Assembly (NCBI GenBank): GCA_005222975.1
Contig: NJBI01000003.1
Location: 1-64,000 of the forward strand
DNA from: Promethearchaeota archaeon Loki_b31
GTDB lineage: Archaea; Asgardarchaeota; Lokiarchaeia; Sigyniarchaeales; SOKP01
DNA length: 64,000 nucleotides
Direction of reading: 5' to 3'
Numbering within the stretch: position 1 is the stretch's first letter; each line of letters opens with the position of its first letter. The notes below the pieces were generated by a model. That model saw only the letters and a program-made list of their open reading frames with translations, was not told where the DNA came from and searched no databases. Positions 27,363-36,211 of this stretch are shown one piece after another. The position numbers were made by a program, and so were the translations under genes.

Positions 27363-28028
27363 GTGATAAAGAAATTAAAAGCGACTAAAACACTTATCGT
27401 AGCATCATTTTTCATAACTATTATAGCAATTGTTACACCGGTGATGGCGGCTGAACCTGATCGCATCTTAATCATGGCAACAGGGGATGACTTAGATATC
27501 TCTGGAGCTACTAATTTGATCATAGGGAATATTGAATTAGGTGGAGGCGGTGAGCTCCCCTCTGCACAAGTATTTTTCCATCAAAAAATCTATGATGAAT
27601 CAGGGGAAAAAGTGTATACGATGAAAGGAATGCTCAAAGATGGATTAGTTCTAAAGACCGATCATTATTTTTATTGCCCAGTCTTTAATGTCTGGTTTAT
27701 TAACGTTTGGTTGGTCATGGGTGAGGGAAAGTTTAAAACTACTGATACCGATTTCGAGGTATTTTTTCGAAAGTTGTTTCCAATAATCATGCCAAATACT
27801 GAAGGTAAATACGTTTCAGCAAATATTTTAATGTTTCTAAGCCCTACTGCTGAATATTGTTTAGAAGATCCCGGAACATATCCCCCAGGAACTTATCCTC
27901 CAGTTTTTATTTTGCCAGAAGGAGGATGGGTCCTTGCTGCAGTTATATGGGAAGTTGAAACGCCTATGGGTCCAATGGAATTGCCGATCGGTCCAATATC
28001 CTATTTGACAAAATACATGGAATATTAA
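27363..28028 (+). CDS. Secreted or lipid-anchored hypothetical protein
   Basis: 221 aa from GTG. The first ~29 residues are a signal peptide: Lys-rich start, hydrophobic core LIVASFFITIIAIVTPVM, then AAEPD. The mature part is beta-rich and has a Pro-rich stretch PGTYPPGTYPPVFILPEGGW. No known catalytic motif. It probably faces the outside of the cell membrane. It is followed by a T-run and then another membrane protein gene with the same upstream palindrome, so the two are probably controlled together yet transcribed separately. Confidence 0.65.
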   Translation: MIKKLKATKTLIVASFFITIIAIVTPVMAAEPDRILIMATGDDLDISGATNLIIGNIELGGGGELPSAQVFFHQKIYDESGEKVYTMKGMLKDGLVLKTDHYFYCPVFNVWFINVWLVMGEGKFKTTDTDFEVFFRKLFPIIMPNTEGKYVSANILMFLSPTAEYCLEDPGTYPPGTYPPVFILPEGGWVLAAVIWEVETPMGPMELPIGPISYLTKYMEY

Positions 28029-28080
28029 GACCCATAAGACTAAATTAATCGTAACAGAATAAGAAATATATTCTAAAATC

Positions 28081-28091
28081 TTTTTTTTTTT
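28081..28091 (+). terminator. T-run terminator after the secreted-protein gene
   Basis: Eleven Ts, about 50 nt after the stop codon and just before the second palindrome, consistent with archaeal termination. Confidence 0.5.
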
Positions 28092-28105
28092 AAAAACACA
28101 TTGAC

Positions 28106-28118
28106 CATCAATTTGATG
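28106..28118. promoter_or_regulatory. 13-bp palindrome upstream of the small membrane-protein gene
   Basis: CATCAATTTGATG, a perfect palindrome around its central T. It differs from 27281-27293 at one base and lies 40 bp before ATG 28158. The following A-rich sequence also resembles that at 27294-27350. Confidence 0.45.
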
Positions 28119-28157
28119 ATAGAATTAAAATAAAAAACAATTGAGTTGATAAAAAAA

Positions 28158-28553
28158 ATGACCGAAATTAAAAAACTTACAAAAATCGCACTAATTGTGA
28201 TCGCTATTGTTTTTTTCATATTTGGGGTCAACCTTACATTTCTATATGATATGACCTTGAATCCTGAGGGCTGGACAAATCCCTATTTCCCCAGATTTTG
28301 GGGGGGACTTTTATTTCTAAGTTCCCTTTTTGCAATTGTAATGCTTCGCAAAAAGGAATGGGAAGAAATTAAATTGACATTTGCGTATTTGTTAGGTACA
28401 ATTATACCGACTTTAATCATTGAAGTTGCTGTATTAGCTGTATTAGGCTCCACTTTTGGATCTCAGACTATTCTACTAGGTTCAAGCACTATAACTATAG
28501 AGTCTGTACTTCTTTTGCTTGGAATTGTCTCTTATATCAAACAGAGAAGCTAA
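28158..28553 (+). CDS. Small membrane protein with about four helices
   Basis: The frame opens at TTG 28146, but ATG 28158 (MTEIKKLTKIALIVIAIVFF) gives a normal start with a positive N-terminus. Hydrophobic segments lie at about 10-30, 52-66, 78-100 and 108-127. The pattern of W-G-G-L-L-F after a short loop (PRFWGGLLFLSSLFAIVML) resembles DUF-type four-helix proteins, but I do not recognise the family. It shares its upstream palindrome with the neighbouring secreted-protein gene. Confidence 0.6.
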   Translation: MTEIKKLTKIALIVIAIVFFIFGVNLTFLYDMTLNPEGWTNPYFPRFWGGLLFLSSLFAIVMLRKKEWEEIKLTFAYLLGTIIPTLIIEVAVLAVLGSTFGSQTILLGSSTITIESVLLLLGIVSYIKQRS

Positions 28554-28772
28554 ACGCAACAAATGAAAAATTATCTAATTATTTTTTTTTCTTTTTTAGT
28601 TCTTGATTATAGAAGTTTTCATTGAAAAAATATGAATAAATTGACACCCTTTTTTCTTATTAAGACCTTATACATAAGTCGAGATTAATTGATGAAAAAT
28701 AACAAGGGTTAAACATTAAATTTAAAACTATACTTAGCTTAAATTATTCTTAGAAATCAGAATATATGAAAA

Positions 28773-30737
28773 ATGTCTCACTCTGAATTAAATCAATTAT
28801 CACAAGCAGAAGAACTTTTTAATCAAGGTAACCTTGAAGAGGCTCTTGAAATACTAAATGATGAGAGCCATTTTGAGGGGCTTAGTCTTCAGCAAAAAAG
28901 TTATTTTCAGTTTCTTAAGGGATTAATTCTCTTCTACCTTAATAAAGGCGAAGATCTCATTAGTTTAGGCGAGACAATTTATAAAGAAGGTCAAAAATGT
29001 AATGATAAACTCCAATCTCTTGATGGATTATTTTTTATTATTACTGGATTAGCTATAGCTGGTAAATTTGAGGAAGCGTTCAATTTTTTTAAAGAAATTG
29101 AATTAGTAATAAAGTCTATTTCAAATGGGTCTAAAGAAATTATAACTCAAAGAAAAGCTCGTTTAAGTGTAGCAATAGCCTTTGTTGGATTGCATGGTGG
29201 TAAAGTAGATTTGGTTGAGAAGTCTTTAGAGTGGATCTTAGATTCACAAGAAAAATTCGATAAATCATTCGAAATCGTCTGGGCTAATCTTATAATGGCG
29301 AGTTATTTATTGCGAGTAAAAAGCAAGTTTGATCTTTGTAGGGAGCACATCAAAAAAGCATTATCTCTTGCAAAGGAAATTAAATTTAATCACTTCTGGA
29401 TTGCTATGTGTCAACTCTATTTTGGAGGATATTATACATTTATTGGTGAAATGGATAAAAGCTTGAAATATAACATAAAGGCTTTAGAATTATTTAAAAA
29501 GATAAAGAGTAGTTTTAATATTGCCATTCTATTAAATAATATGGGGAATTTATATGGTGAAATGGGTGAATATGAACTTGCTTTGGAACATTTGGAGGAA
29601 AGTATAAATCTTTTAGAGCAGATTCCTCAAGGTTTTTTTTCTATTGAAGGCACTATTGAAAGTTTAATAACCTTAACCGTTGAACATGGAGATAACGAAC
29701 GTGCTCAAAAATACTTTCACCGTTTGGAAGAAATTTATAACCAGAAAAGAAACGATAGAATTGAATTTGGTTACAAATTCGCTAAAGCCGTAATTTTAAA
29801 AACAAGTTCTCGAATCCGAGATAAAGCAAAAGCAGAAGAATTATTCAAAGAAATTGTAGAAACTAAAACTATATTTTTTGATCTTATTATAAAAGCTCAT
29901 ATCCATCTTTGTGACATACTTCTCACGGAATATCGTATAGAGAATAATATTGAGGTACTTAATGAACTTAATTATTATATTTCCAGACTATTGGATATTG
30001 CTGAAAAGCAACATTCATATCTAGTCTTTTGTGAGACCTTCATATTACGAGCCAAAGTAGCTTTAATTAATTTCAATATGAAAACAGCAAGGCGTTATTT
30101 AACTCAAGCTCAAAAAATAGCGGAATCTTATGGTATAAAACGATTAGCAATAAAAATCTCATATGAACATGATGAATTACTTAGGCAAATAAAGAAATGG
30201 GAGAATTTAAAGGAATCAGAAGCGTCTTTATCAGAACGCTGGAAGCTCGCGGGTTTGAACGAGCAAATGGAGTATATGGTAAGGAAACGAATGATTGGAG
30301 TACCAGAGGCATCAGAAGAAAATCCTGTTACAATTTTAATAATAACCGAAGGTGGTACTCAATTATTTTCTCACTCATTTATTGAGGAAAAAGAATTTGA
30401 ATCCTATCTTTTTAGTGGTTTTTTAACAACTATAGATTATTTTATGAAGGAAATGTTTTCTGAAGGTCTTGATCGATTTATTTTTGGGAACTATACTCTC
30501 CTTATGAAATCTGTGGCACCGTTTTTTATCTGTTATATATTTAAAGGTGATTCCTATTATGCTCATCAGAAGATAAATTATTTTGTTGATCACATACAAA
30601 AAGAAGATGATATTTGGCAAAATTTACTTAAATCCTTTCAAATAAACCAGTCTATTCACTTAAAAGATATCCCCTTACTTGAATCCTTAATAACAGAAAC
30701 ATTTATCACTAAAAATGTTGCATTAAATGAATTTTAA
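28773..30737 (+). CDS. TPR protein with C-terminal longin/roadblock-like domain
   Basis: 654 aa. Residues ~10-470 are TPR-type helical hairpins (AEELFNQGNLEEALEILND, KYNIKALELFKKIKSSFNIA, LNNMGNLYGEMGEYELALEH). The C-terminal ~140 residues are different: VTILIITEGGTQLFSHSF, then SGFLTTIDYFMKEMFSEGLD, then FICYIFKGDSYYAHQKINYF. This beta-beta-helix-beta-beta-helix order is that of longin/roadblock-type domains, which in Asgard archaea accompany small GTPases. The same wording recurs in the seven-helix protein at 48954-50243. The GTPase at 30856-31404 follows on the same strand, so a regulator-GTPase pair is likely. The domain name is my reading of the pattern. Confidence 0.75.
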   Translation: MSHSELNQLSQAEELFNQGNLEEALEILNDESHFEGLSLQQKSYFQFLKGLILFYLNKGEDLISLGETIYKEGQKCNDKLQSLDGLFFIITGLAIAGKFEEAFNFFKEIELVIKSISNGSKEIITQRKARLSVAIAFVGLHGGKVDLVEKSLEWILDSQEKFDKSFEIVWANLIMASYLLRVKSKFDLCREHIKKALSLAKEIKFNHFWIAMCQLYFGGYYTFIGEMDKSLKYNIKALELFKKIKSSFNIAILLNNMGNLYGEMGEYELALEHLEESINLLEQIPQGFFSIEGTIESLITLTVEHGDNERAQKYFHRLEEIYNQKRNDRIEFGYKFAKAVILKTSSRIRDKAKAEELFKEIVETKTIFFDLIIKAHIHLCDILLTEYRIENNIEVLNELNYYISRLLDIAEKQHSYLVFCETFILRAKVALINFNMKTARRYLTQAQKIAESYGIKRLAIKISYEHDELLRQIKKWENLKESEASLSERWKLAGLNEQMEYMVRKRMIGVPEASEENPVTILIITEGGTQLFSHSFIEEKEFESYLFSGFLTTIDYFMKEMFSEGLDRFIFGNYTLLMKSVAPFFICYIFKGDSYYAHQKINYFVDHIQKEDDIWQNLLKSFQINQSIHLKDIPLLESLITETFITKNVALNEF

Positions 30738-30855
30738 TTTCTAAATTAAGGAAATTATATTTTTTAGACTATTCAATTAGTTATAATTTTATATTAGATA
30801 ATATCTAATTTTAGATTATAAAGATAATATAATTTGATAAGTACTTAAGAAATCA

Positions 30856-31404
30856 ATGACTAATTTTGAAGAATTTGGATTTAAGATAACCGTTATTGGG
30901 GACGGAGCGGTTGGTAAAACATCCTTAATTAAGAAATTTACGAAGGGAACTTTTGAGAAGGATTATATCAAAACTATTGGCACCCAATTTTCAAGATTTA
31001 ATAAACAAATTGAAGAAGCTGTAATTAATTTAATATTCTGGGATATTGCTGCTCAAGATGATTTCAATTTTTTACGCCCTTTATTTTACAGAGAAAGCAG
31101 GGCGTGTATTATTGTATGTAGTCTTGAAGAAAATGAACTAGGTGAAGATAGTTTTATCCATATTAAGGATTGGTATAATGAGCTAAAAAAGTATTGTGGG
31201 AACATTCCTGTAGTTCTATTTGCTAACAAAGTTGATTTAGTAGAGGAAAATGATTTAGATATCGATAAAATTCAAAATATTGTAAATAAACACAATTTTC
31301 TTGGCTACTATATAACATCTGCAAAAACAGGACAAGGTGTTATTGACGCATTTAATGCTATTATTAATGAATTATATTATAAATTCAAGGCTTTATCTTC
31401 ATAA
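30856..31404 (+). CDS. Ras/Rab-like small GTPase 2, with altered switch II
   Basis: 182 aa. G1 GDGAVGKTS (15-23), Thr40 in YIKTIGTQF, G4 NKVD and G5 TSAKTGQG are intact and aligned with the paralogue at 24634. The G3 motif reads WDIAAQD: Ala66 replaces the glycine of DxxGQ, whose backbone contacts the gamma-phosphate. In Ras the equivalent G60A change slows the switch and acts as dominant negative. The neighbouring Gln67 is kept. No lipidation motif. It follows the TPR/longin-like gene by 118 bp on the same strand. Confidence 0.92.
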   Translation: MTNFEEFGFKITVIGDGAVGKTSLIKKFTKGTFEKDYIKTIGTQFSRFNKQIEEAVINLIFWDIAAQDDFNFLRPLFYRESRACIIVCSLEENELGEDSFIHIKDWYNELKKYCGNIPVVLFANKVDLVEENDLDIDKIQNIVNKHNFLGYYITSAKTGQGVIDAFNAIINELYYKFKALSS

Positions 31405-31459
31405 TTTTCATTTTTTTACAATTTGTTTTAAATGTTTTAGATGATAAAGTGAGAAATTA

Positions 31460-31813
31460 ATGAATAATGAAGTAAAAATAGAATGGAAAAAATGTAATAA
31501 TTGTGGATTTTTACAGCATCCATCCCATCTTAGATGTTTAAAATGTAAACACGACAAATTTGAAAAAATCGTTGCGATCGGAAACGCTATATTAATAACC
31601 TTTACAATCTTAAAAGCGCCTCCTGCTGAGTTTCGCAATAAACCTTCTTATGCGCTTGGAGTTGTTGAATTTGACAATGGTATAAAAGCCTTGGGACAAA
31701 TTACACCCCAAGATCGTTTAAAAGTTGGGATGAAATTAAAGCCTGTTTATAGAAAAATTTGTGATAATTTAGATGGTAAGGAAGTCTATGATTACGCTTT
31801 CGAACCAATTTAG
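31460..31813 (+). CDS. DUF35 zinc-ribbon/OB-fold acyl-CoA-associated protein
   Basis: 117 aa. KCNNCGFLQHPSHLRCLKCK at about 10-29 is a four-cysteine rubredoxin-like zinc ribbon; it is followed by an OB fold (AILITFTILKAPPAEFRNKP, YALGVVEFDNGIKALGQITP). DUF35 proteins bind acyl-CoA and usually sit between thiolase and HMG-CoA synthase in archaea, channelling acetoacetyl-CoA. Here the next gene, 27 bp downstream, is methylmalonyl-CoA mutase, and no HMG-CoA synthase is visible in the window. It may serve the SCP2-type thiolase at 23139 or another acyl-CoA complex. Confidence 0.88.
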   Translation: MNNEVKIEWKKCNNCGFLQHPSHLRCLKCKHDKFEKIVAIGNAILITFTILKAPPAEFRNKPSYALGVVEFDNGIKALGQITPQDRLKVGMKLKPVYRKICDNLDGKEVYDYAFEPI

Positions 31814-31840
31814 TAACCTAATAAAGAGGTAGTAGAAAAT

Positions 31841-33517
31841 ATGTTCTCTAATGAAGAACTGGAAAAAATTGAACAAGAACGAAAAGAATGGGAAGAAAGG
31901 GTTTTAAATGAGTATATCGAACGAGGAGAAAGAAGAGAAACTTTCGAAACACCTTCAAACATACCTTTAAAACATGTCTATGGCCCCGGTGATCTTAAGA
32001 ATATCGATTATTTAGAAGACCTTGGATTTCCAGGAAATCCCCCCTTTACGAGAGGTGTATATCCAAACATGTATCGTGGAAGAATTTGGACGATGAGACA
32101 ATATGGCGGTTTTGCAGATGCTTCCAAAACAAACGAAAGGTTCAAATATTTAATATCGCAAGGACAAAAAGGACTTTCAATTGCCTTCGATTTGCCAACA
32201 CAGATGGGCTATAATAGTGACAATAAAATCTGTTTAGGAGAAGTAGGAAAGGTTGGTGTAACGGTTAACTCCTTGAGAGATTTTGAACAAGTGTTCGAAG
32301 GGATTCCTTTAGATAAGGTATCAACAAGCATGACTATTAACGCTCCTACTTCAGTGCTTTTAGCAATGTATATCGTTGTAGGCGAGAAACAAGGAATAAA
32401 ACCTGAACAATTAATTGGTACGGTTCAAAATGATATCTTAAAAGAGTATATCGCAAGAGGGACATATATTTATCCTCCTAAACCATCTTTAAGATTAGTA
32501 GCAGATGTAATTGAATATTGTTCCAAAAATTTACCCCGTTTTAATACCATCAGCATTAGTGGGTACCACATGCGAGAAGCGGGATGTAATGCTATTCAAG
32601 AAATTGCCTTTACGATAGCAGACGGTATCGCATATGTTGAAGAAGTCCTTAGTCGGGGAGTTAATATTGACGAATTTGCCCCAAGATTATCTTTCTTTTT
32701 TACAACTCATAATAATTTTTTTGAAGAAATTGCTAAATTAAGGGCAGTTAGAAAGTTATGGGCAAAAATAATGAAGGATAGGTTCCACGCTAAGGATCCA
32801 AATTCAATGAGATTACGATTTCATACTCAAACTGCGGGAGTTACTCTAACGGCTCAACAACCTAACATAAATATTATCAGAGTAACCCTTCAAGCGCTAG
32901 CAGCAATTCTAGGGGGAACGCAATCGCTTCACACCTGTGGTGCAGACGAGGCTTTAGCAATTCCAACAGAAGACTCTGTGAGATTATCCTTAAGAACTCA
33001 ACAAGTTCTTGCTCATGAATCGGGAGTTACCGATGTTGTGGACCCATTAGGGGGTTCTTATTATATTGAGTACTTAACTTCAAAATTAGAAGAAAAAGCT
33101 TTAGAATATATTGAAAAAATTGACGCAATGGGAGGTATATCTATTGCCATTGAGAGCGGATTCATTCAACGGGAAATCCAAAATAATGCATACTATGAAC
33201 AGAAGAAAATAGAAGCGGGAATTAATCAAGTAATTGGTGTAAATATTTATTGTACTGAAGAAGAGTGTAAAATAAAAACCTTTAAACACGATATTGACGA
33301 GGAACAAAAAATTATATTGTCTCTCGGTGAATTAAAAAAAAGTCGAGATGAGACCTTAGTTGAAAAAAAACTAACTGAATTAAAAAAAGTGGCTGAATCT
33401 GCTAAGAACATTATGCCAATCATGATTGAAGTAGTTAAAACCTATGCTACAATAGAAGAGATTTGTAGCGTCTTAAGAGAAGTTTTTGGCGAATATAAAA
33501 GTCCCCAAATATTTTAG
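31841..33517 (+). CDS. Methylmalonyl-CoA mutase, catalytic (alpha) subunit
   Basis: 558 aa, the length of the split archaeal catalytic subunit. Landmarks: PGNPPFTRGVYPNMYRGRIW, TMRQYGGFADA, GLSIAFDLPTQMGYNSDN, TSMTINAPTSVLLAMY, GTVQNDILKEYIARGTYIYP, RFHTQTAGVTLTAQQPNINI, GGTQSLHTCGADEALAIPTE and DPLGGSYYIE. The cobalamin-binding beta part is not fused; it should be a separate gene elsewhere. The enzyme interconverts methylmalonyl-CoA and succinyl-CoA, for propionate, odd-chain acid or amino-acid use. GAGGT at 31826-31830 is 10 nt before the ATG. DUF35 is directly upstream in the same operon. Confidence 0.92.
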   Translation: MFSNEELEKIEQERKEWEERVLNEYIERGERRETFETPSNIPLKHVYGPGDLKNIDYLEDLGFPGNPPFTRGVYPNMYRGRIWTMRQYGGFADASKTNERFKYLISQGQKGLSIAFDLPTQMGYNSDNKICLGEVGKVGVTVNSLRDFEQVFEGIPLDKVSTSMTINAPTSVLLAMYIVVGEKQGIKPEQLIGTVQNDILKEYIARGTYIYPPKPSLRLVADVIEYCSKNLPRFNTISISGYHMREAGCNAIQEIAFTIADGIAYVEEVLSRGVNIDEFAPRLSFFFTTHNNFFEEIAKLRAVRKLWAKIMKDRFHAKDPNSMRLRFHTQTAGVTLTAQQPNINIIRVTLQALAAILGGTQSLHTCGADEALAIPTEDSVRLSLRTQQVLAHESGVTDVVDPLGGSYYIEYLTSKLEEKALEYIEKIDAMGGISIAIESGFIQREIQNNAYYEQKKIEAGINQVIGVNIYCTEEECKIKTFKHDIDEEQKIILSLGELKKSRDETLVEKKLTELKKVAESAKNIMPIMIEVVKTYATIEEICSVLREVFGEYKSPQIF

Positions 33518-33555
33518 GAAATTTATCAAAATACTAAAAAATCTTAAAGATATTC

Positions 33556-35007
33556 TTAACTTTTTAGTTTTCTCTTATAGTTAGTAATTTTAGGTAATAA
33601 AGGAATGAATTCAAGAGGATCTCCAAATACAGGTACTCTCTTTTTTGCTAATAATCTAGAAATGCGATAACTTTCTTCGGGACGGTGGGCTCTCTCTAAA
33701 ATTGGAATTAATGGTTTATTATGTTTATGCCCTAAATATAAAGCCTCAAGCATATTAACTTCAAAGTTCTCAGCTGGTGTTATGGAATACCCGGGATCAA
33801 AATACCAACTTGGAAGGTCCATAATTAGGGCGTCGATTTTTTCATCGGATAAAGCAAGATCAATTATTTCCTTAATGCTTTGGCTGTAAAATAGTTGTGC
33901 TGCTACATCTAAAGGGTTTTTAGAACTTGTACCACGAATAATGAATTTTTTATCCAATTGTTCTTGAATTTTAGGGCTAAATTGAGGTACATTCATTCGG
34001 AATTTTTCAATTAGATCAACTAAGATAACCCCATAACCTCCACTTAAACTGAAAACAGCAATATTTTGTAAATCATTAATTCCGTAGAAGTCTATTAACC
34101 GCGCAGTATGCATCAATTGTTCTAATGTTTCAACTTCAATAAGATTATGTTGTTTGAAAATAGAATTCCAAATTTGAGTATTACCCGAGAGAGATGCTGT
34201 ATGAGTTCTAGCTGCTAGCGCCCCACTTTCGGATTTTCCACCTTTTAAAACAACAATCGGTTTTTTGTTATCAACAAGAACTTGTCTTAAATCAGCTCCT
34301 CGATTTTCTTTAATACCTTCTAAATAACACAAAATCAAGTCAGTTTCATCGTCGTTGCTAAAAAAATGTAAAATGTCTATGAAGTCTAAATCTGCTCCGT
34401 TCCCAAATGAGAACACTTTGGAAAAATGAATGTCCATTTCTTTCGCAGTATAAATAGCAATATTACATACTCCTCCTGATTGGCCTATAAACCCGATATT
34501 TCCAGGAGTCGTTGGGAATTTTGAACGCCAAGCTATGCCTAATTTTGGGTAAAATATTCCCATCCCATTAGGTCCAAGAATTCTAACTTTGTTTTGAGCG
34601 CATTCTATTATTTCTTTCTCTAAACGACGACCATCTTTAGTTCCTGCATCGGAAAACTCTGCTGTAAAGATGTTGACTAATTTAACACCTTTTTCCACGC
34701 AATCGTCGATAACATCTAATACTTGTAACGCGGGCACTGTAATGAAAGCAAAATCAACTTTTCCAGGAATGTCTTTAATAGAAGAATAAACGTTCGCAAC
34801 TGGAAAATTAGGAATTTCTTTAACTTTGGAATGGACAGCATAGAGATCTCCCTTAAAATTTTCTTGGTGATTCCTAAGGAAAAAGAAGTTTCGTTTCTTT
34901 GAAGGGCCTACAACTGCCATTGATTGAATATCGTTAATAAATGAAATATCTTTAACATTTAAGTTAAAAGTTTTAGATGGCGTCATTAATGGTATAAAAT
35001 TAAGCAT
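33556..35007 (-). CDS. ADP-forming acyl-CoA (acetyl-CoA) synthetase, alpha subunit
   Basis: 483 aa. The CoA-binding domain (SMAVVGPSKKRNFFFLRNHQ, VPALQVLDVIDDCVEKGVKL, RILGPNGMGIFYP) is followed by two succinyl-CoA synthetase-like domains with PGNIGFIGQSGGVCN and the phosphorylatable histidine in ALAARTHTASLSG. The ATP-grasp (beta) part is missing, so a separate beta subunit elsewhere is expected. The enzyme makes ATP from acyl-CoA, ADP and phosphate. The gene is convergent with the mutase (38-bp gap). The alternative start at the second Met (MTPSK) is possible. The substrate may be acetyl-CoA or a longer acyl-CoA. Confidence 0.87.
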   Translation of the reverse strand: MLNFIPLMTPSKTFNLNVKDISFINDIQSMAVVGPSKKRNFFFLRNHQENFKGDLYAVHSKVKEIPNFPVANVYSSIKDIPGKVDFAFITVPALQVLDVIDDCVEKGVKLVNIFTAEFSDAGTKDGRRLEKEIIECAQNKVRILGPNGMGIFYPKLGIAWRSKFPTTPGNIGFIGQSGGVCNIAIYTAKEMDIHFSKVFSFGNGADLDFIDILHFFSNDDETDLILCYLEGIKENRGADLRQVLVDNKKPIVVLKGGKSESGALAARTHTASLSGNTQIWNSIFKQHNLIEVETLEQLMHTARLIDFYGINDLQNIAVFSLSGGYGVILVDLIEKFRMNVPQFSPKIQEQLDKKFIIRGTSSKNPLDVAAQLFYSQSIKEIIDLALSDEKIDALIMDLPSWYFDPGYSITPAENFEVNMLEALYLGHKHNKPLIPILERAHRPEESYRISRLLAKKRVPVFGDPLEFIPLLPKITNYKRKLKS

Positions 35008-35195
35008 GAATTTAATAGTTTATAAAAATCTAAAAAAGAAAAATTTAAAAAAATTATGTTAAAATAGCGGATAGTCTCTCTAAAAACGAATAATTTAAAA
35101 TTTAAACATTTTTAGGAAAAATTTTCTCTCTGAAATTATATATTTATGTTCTTACTATTTCTATTTTAACAACAAAATTTTTTTTAAATCATAAA

Positions 35196-36128
35196 GTGAA
35201 AACCATTATGATTAGCAAAACCATTTTACATATGATTCACGACTTAAAAACAGATAAAACTTCTGGAGCGAGTGAATTAATAGAAATCGCACTTGAAATT
35301 TTAGAAGCTCAGCTTCATACTATAAAAGATCCTAATATAGATATAAAAGAGGTTATATTTGAAATATCTAAAGAACTATTTAACATTCGCCCAAGTATGG
35401 CTCCTATAATCAATACAATTGGATATTTTATTCATGATTTGGAATTTTTCAGCAAACAAACACTTTTAGAAAAATTAAAGACATTTCCTGCAGAAAGATT
35501 AAGAATAGATAACGCTTTAACTTCCTCGTTTCATTCGTTTTTAGATAGATTTGAAGGGAAAAAACTCAACATAATGTTAATCTCTTACAGTACTACAATT
35601 ATTAAGCATTTGAAAGAAAATATAAAAAACGATTTTACTTTTTATGTTTTAGAATCTCGTCCTTTGCTTGAAGGGCGACGTACCGCCGAAATATTGTCTT
35701 CTAATTTTGAAACACATTTAATAGCAGATTCAGCGATGGGGAAGTTTATCAAAAAAGTTGATATAGTTCTTCTCGGAATTGATAGCGTACTGCGAGATGG
35801 GTCAATAGTAAATAAGATAGGAAGTTATCCTTTAGCATGTATTGCCGCTGCGAATAATAAAGATGTTTACGCTGTTGGGGATTCTTATAAATATAATTTA
35901 AAGAGTCATTATAACCAGAAAGTAATTGTTGAACAAAAGCCAATCTACGAGGTATATTCTAAAAAAATTAAAAAAGAATTGTTTAAAGTCCATAATTTTT
36001 ATTTTGATATAACACCATCTAACTATTTTAAAGAAATAATCTCCGATTTAGGAATATTGACGATGCCCGAGTTTTTGGAGAAAGTCAAAAGTACGCTTCC
36101 ATTAGAATGGTTCAAATCATTTCTTTAA
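35196..36128 (+). CDS. eIF2B alpha/beta/delta-family protein
   Basis: 310 aa from GTG; ATG 35208 is the better-looking start. DKTSGASELIEIALEILEAQ, VLESRPLLEGRRTAEILSSN and VLLGIDSVLRDGSIVNKIGS are typical of the eIF2B/MtnA/ribose-1,5-bisphosphate isomerase family. Where the isomerases carry a catalytic Cys (MTHCNS-type motif), this protein has IMLISYSTTI, and the catalytic Asp position reads GIDSVLRDG. It thus looks like the eIF2B-type regulatory branch and not like an active isomerase. It might bind sugar phosphate or nucleotides and interact with initiation factor 2. Monocistronic. Confidence 0.78.
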   Translation: MKTIMISKTILHMIHDLKTDKTSGASELIEIALEILEAQLHTIKDPNIDIKEVIFEISKELFNIRPSMAPIINTIGYFIHDLEFFSKQTLLEKLKTFPAERLRIDNALTSSFHSFLDRFEGKKLNIMLISYSTTIIKHLKENIKNDFTFYVLESRPLLEGRRTAEILSSNFETHLIADSAMGKFIKKVDIVLLGIDSVLRDGSIVNKIGSYPLACIAAANNKDVYAVGDSYKYNLKSHYNQKVIVEQKPIYEVYSKKIKKELFKVHNFYFDITPSNYFKEIISDLGILTMPEFLEKVKSTLPLEWFKSFL

Positions 36129-36173
36129 AATCCAAGTTCTATTTTTTATTTTTAAACATTTTTGTTGGATAAC

Positions 36174-36184
36174 TATAAATATTT
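36174..36184 (+). promoter_or_regulatory. TATA-like box of the M28 peptidase gene
   Basis: CTATAAATATT lies about 28-38 nt before the ATG 36212, the distance of a TATA box from the start of a transcript with no or a very short leader. No Shine-Dalgarno sequence of note precedes this ATG. Confidence 0.4.
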
Positions 36185-36211
36185 TGTACAAAGAATTTAA
36201 TTTAGGGTACT

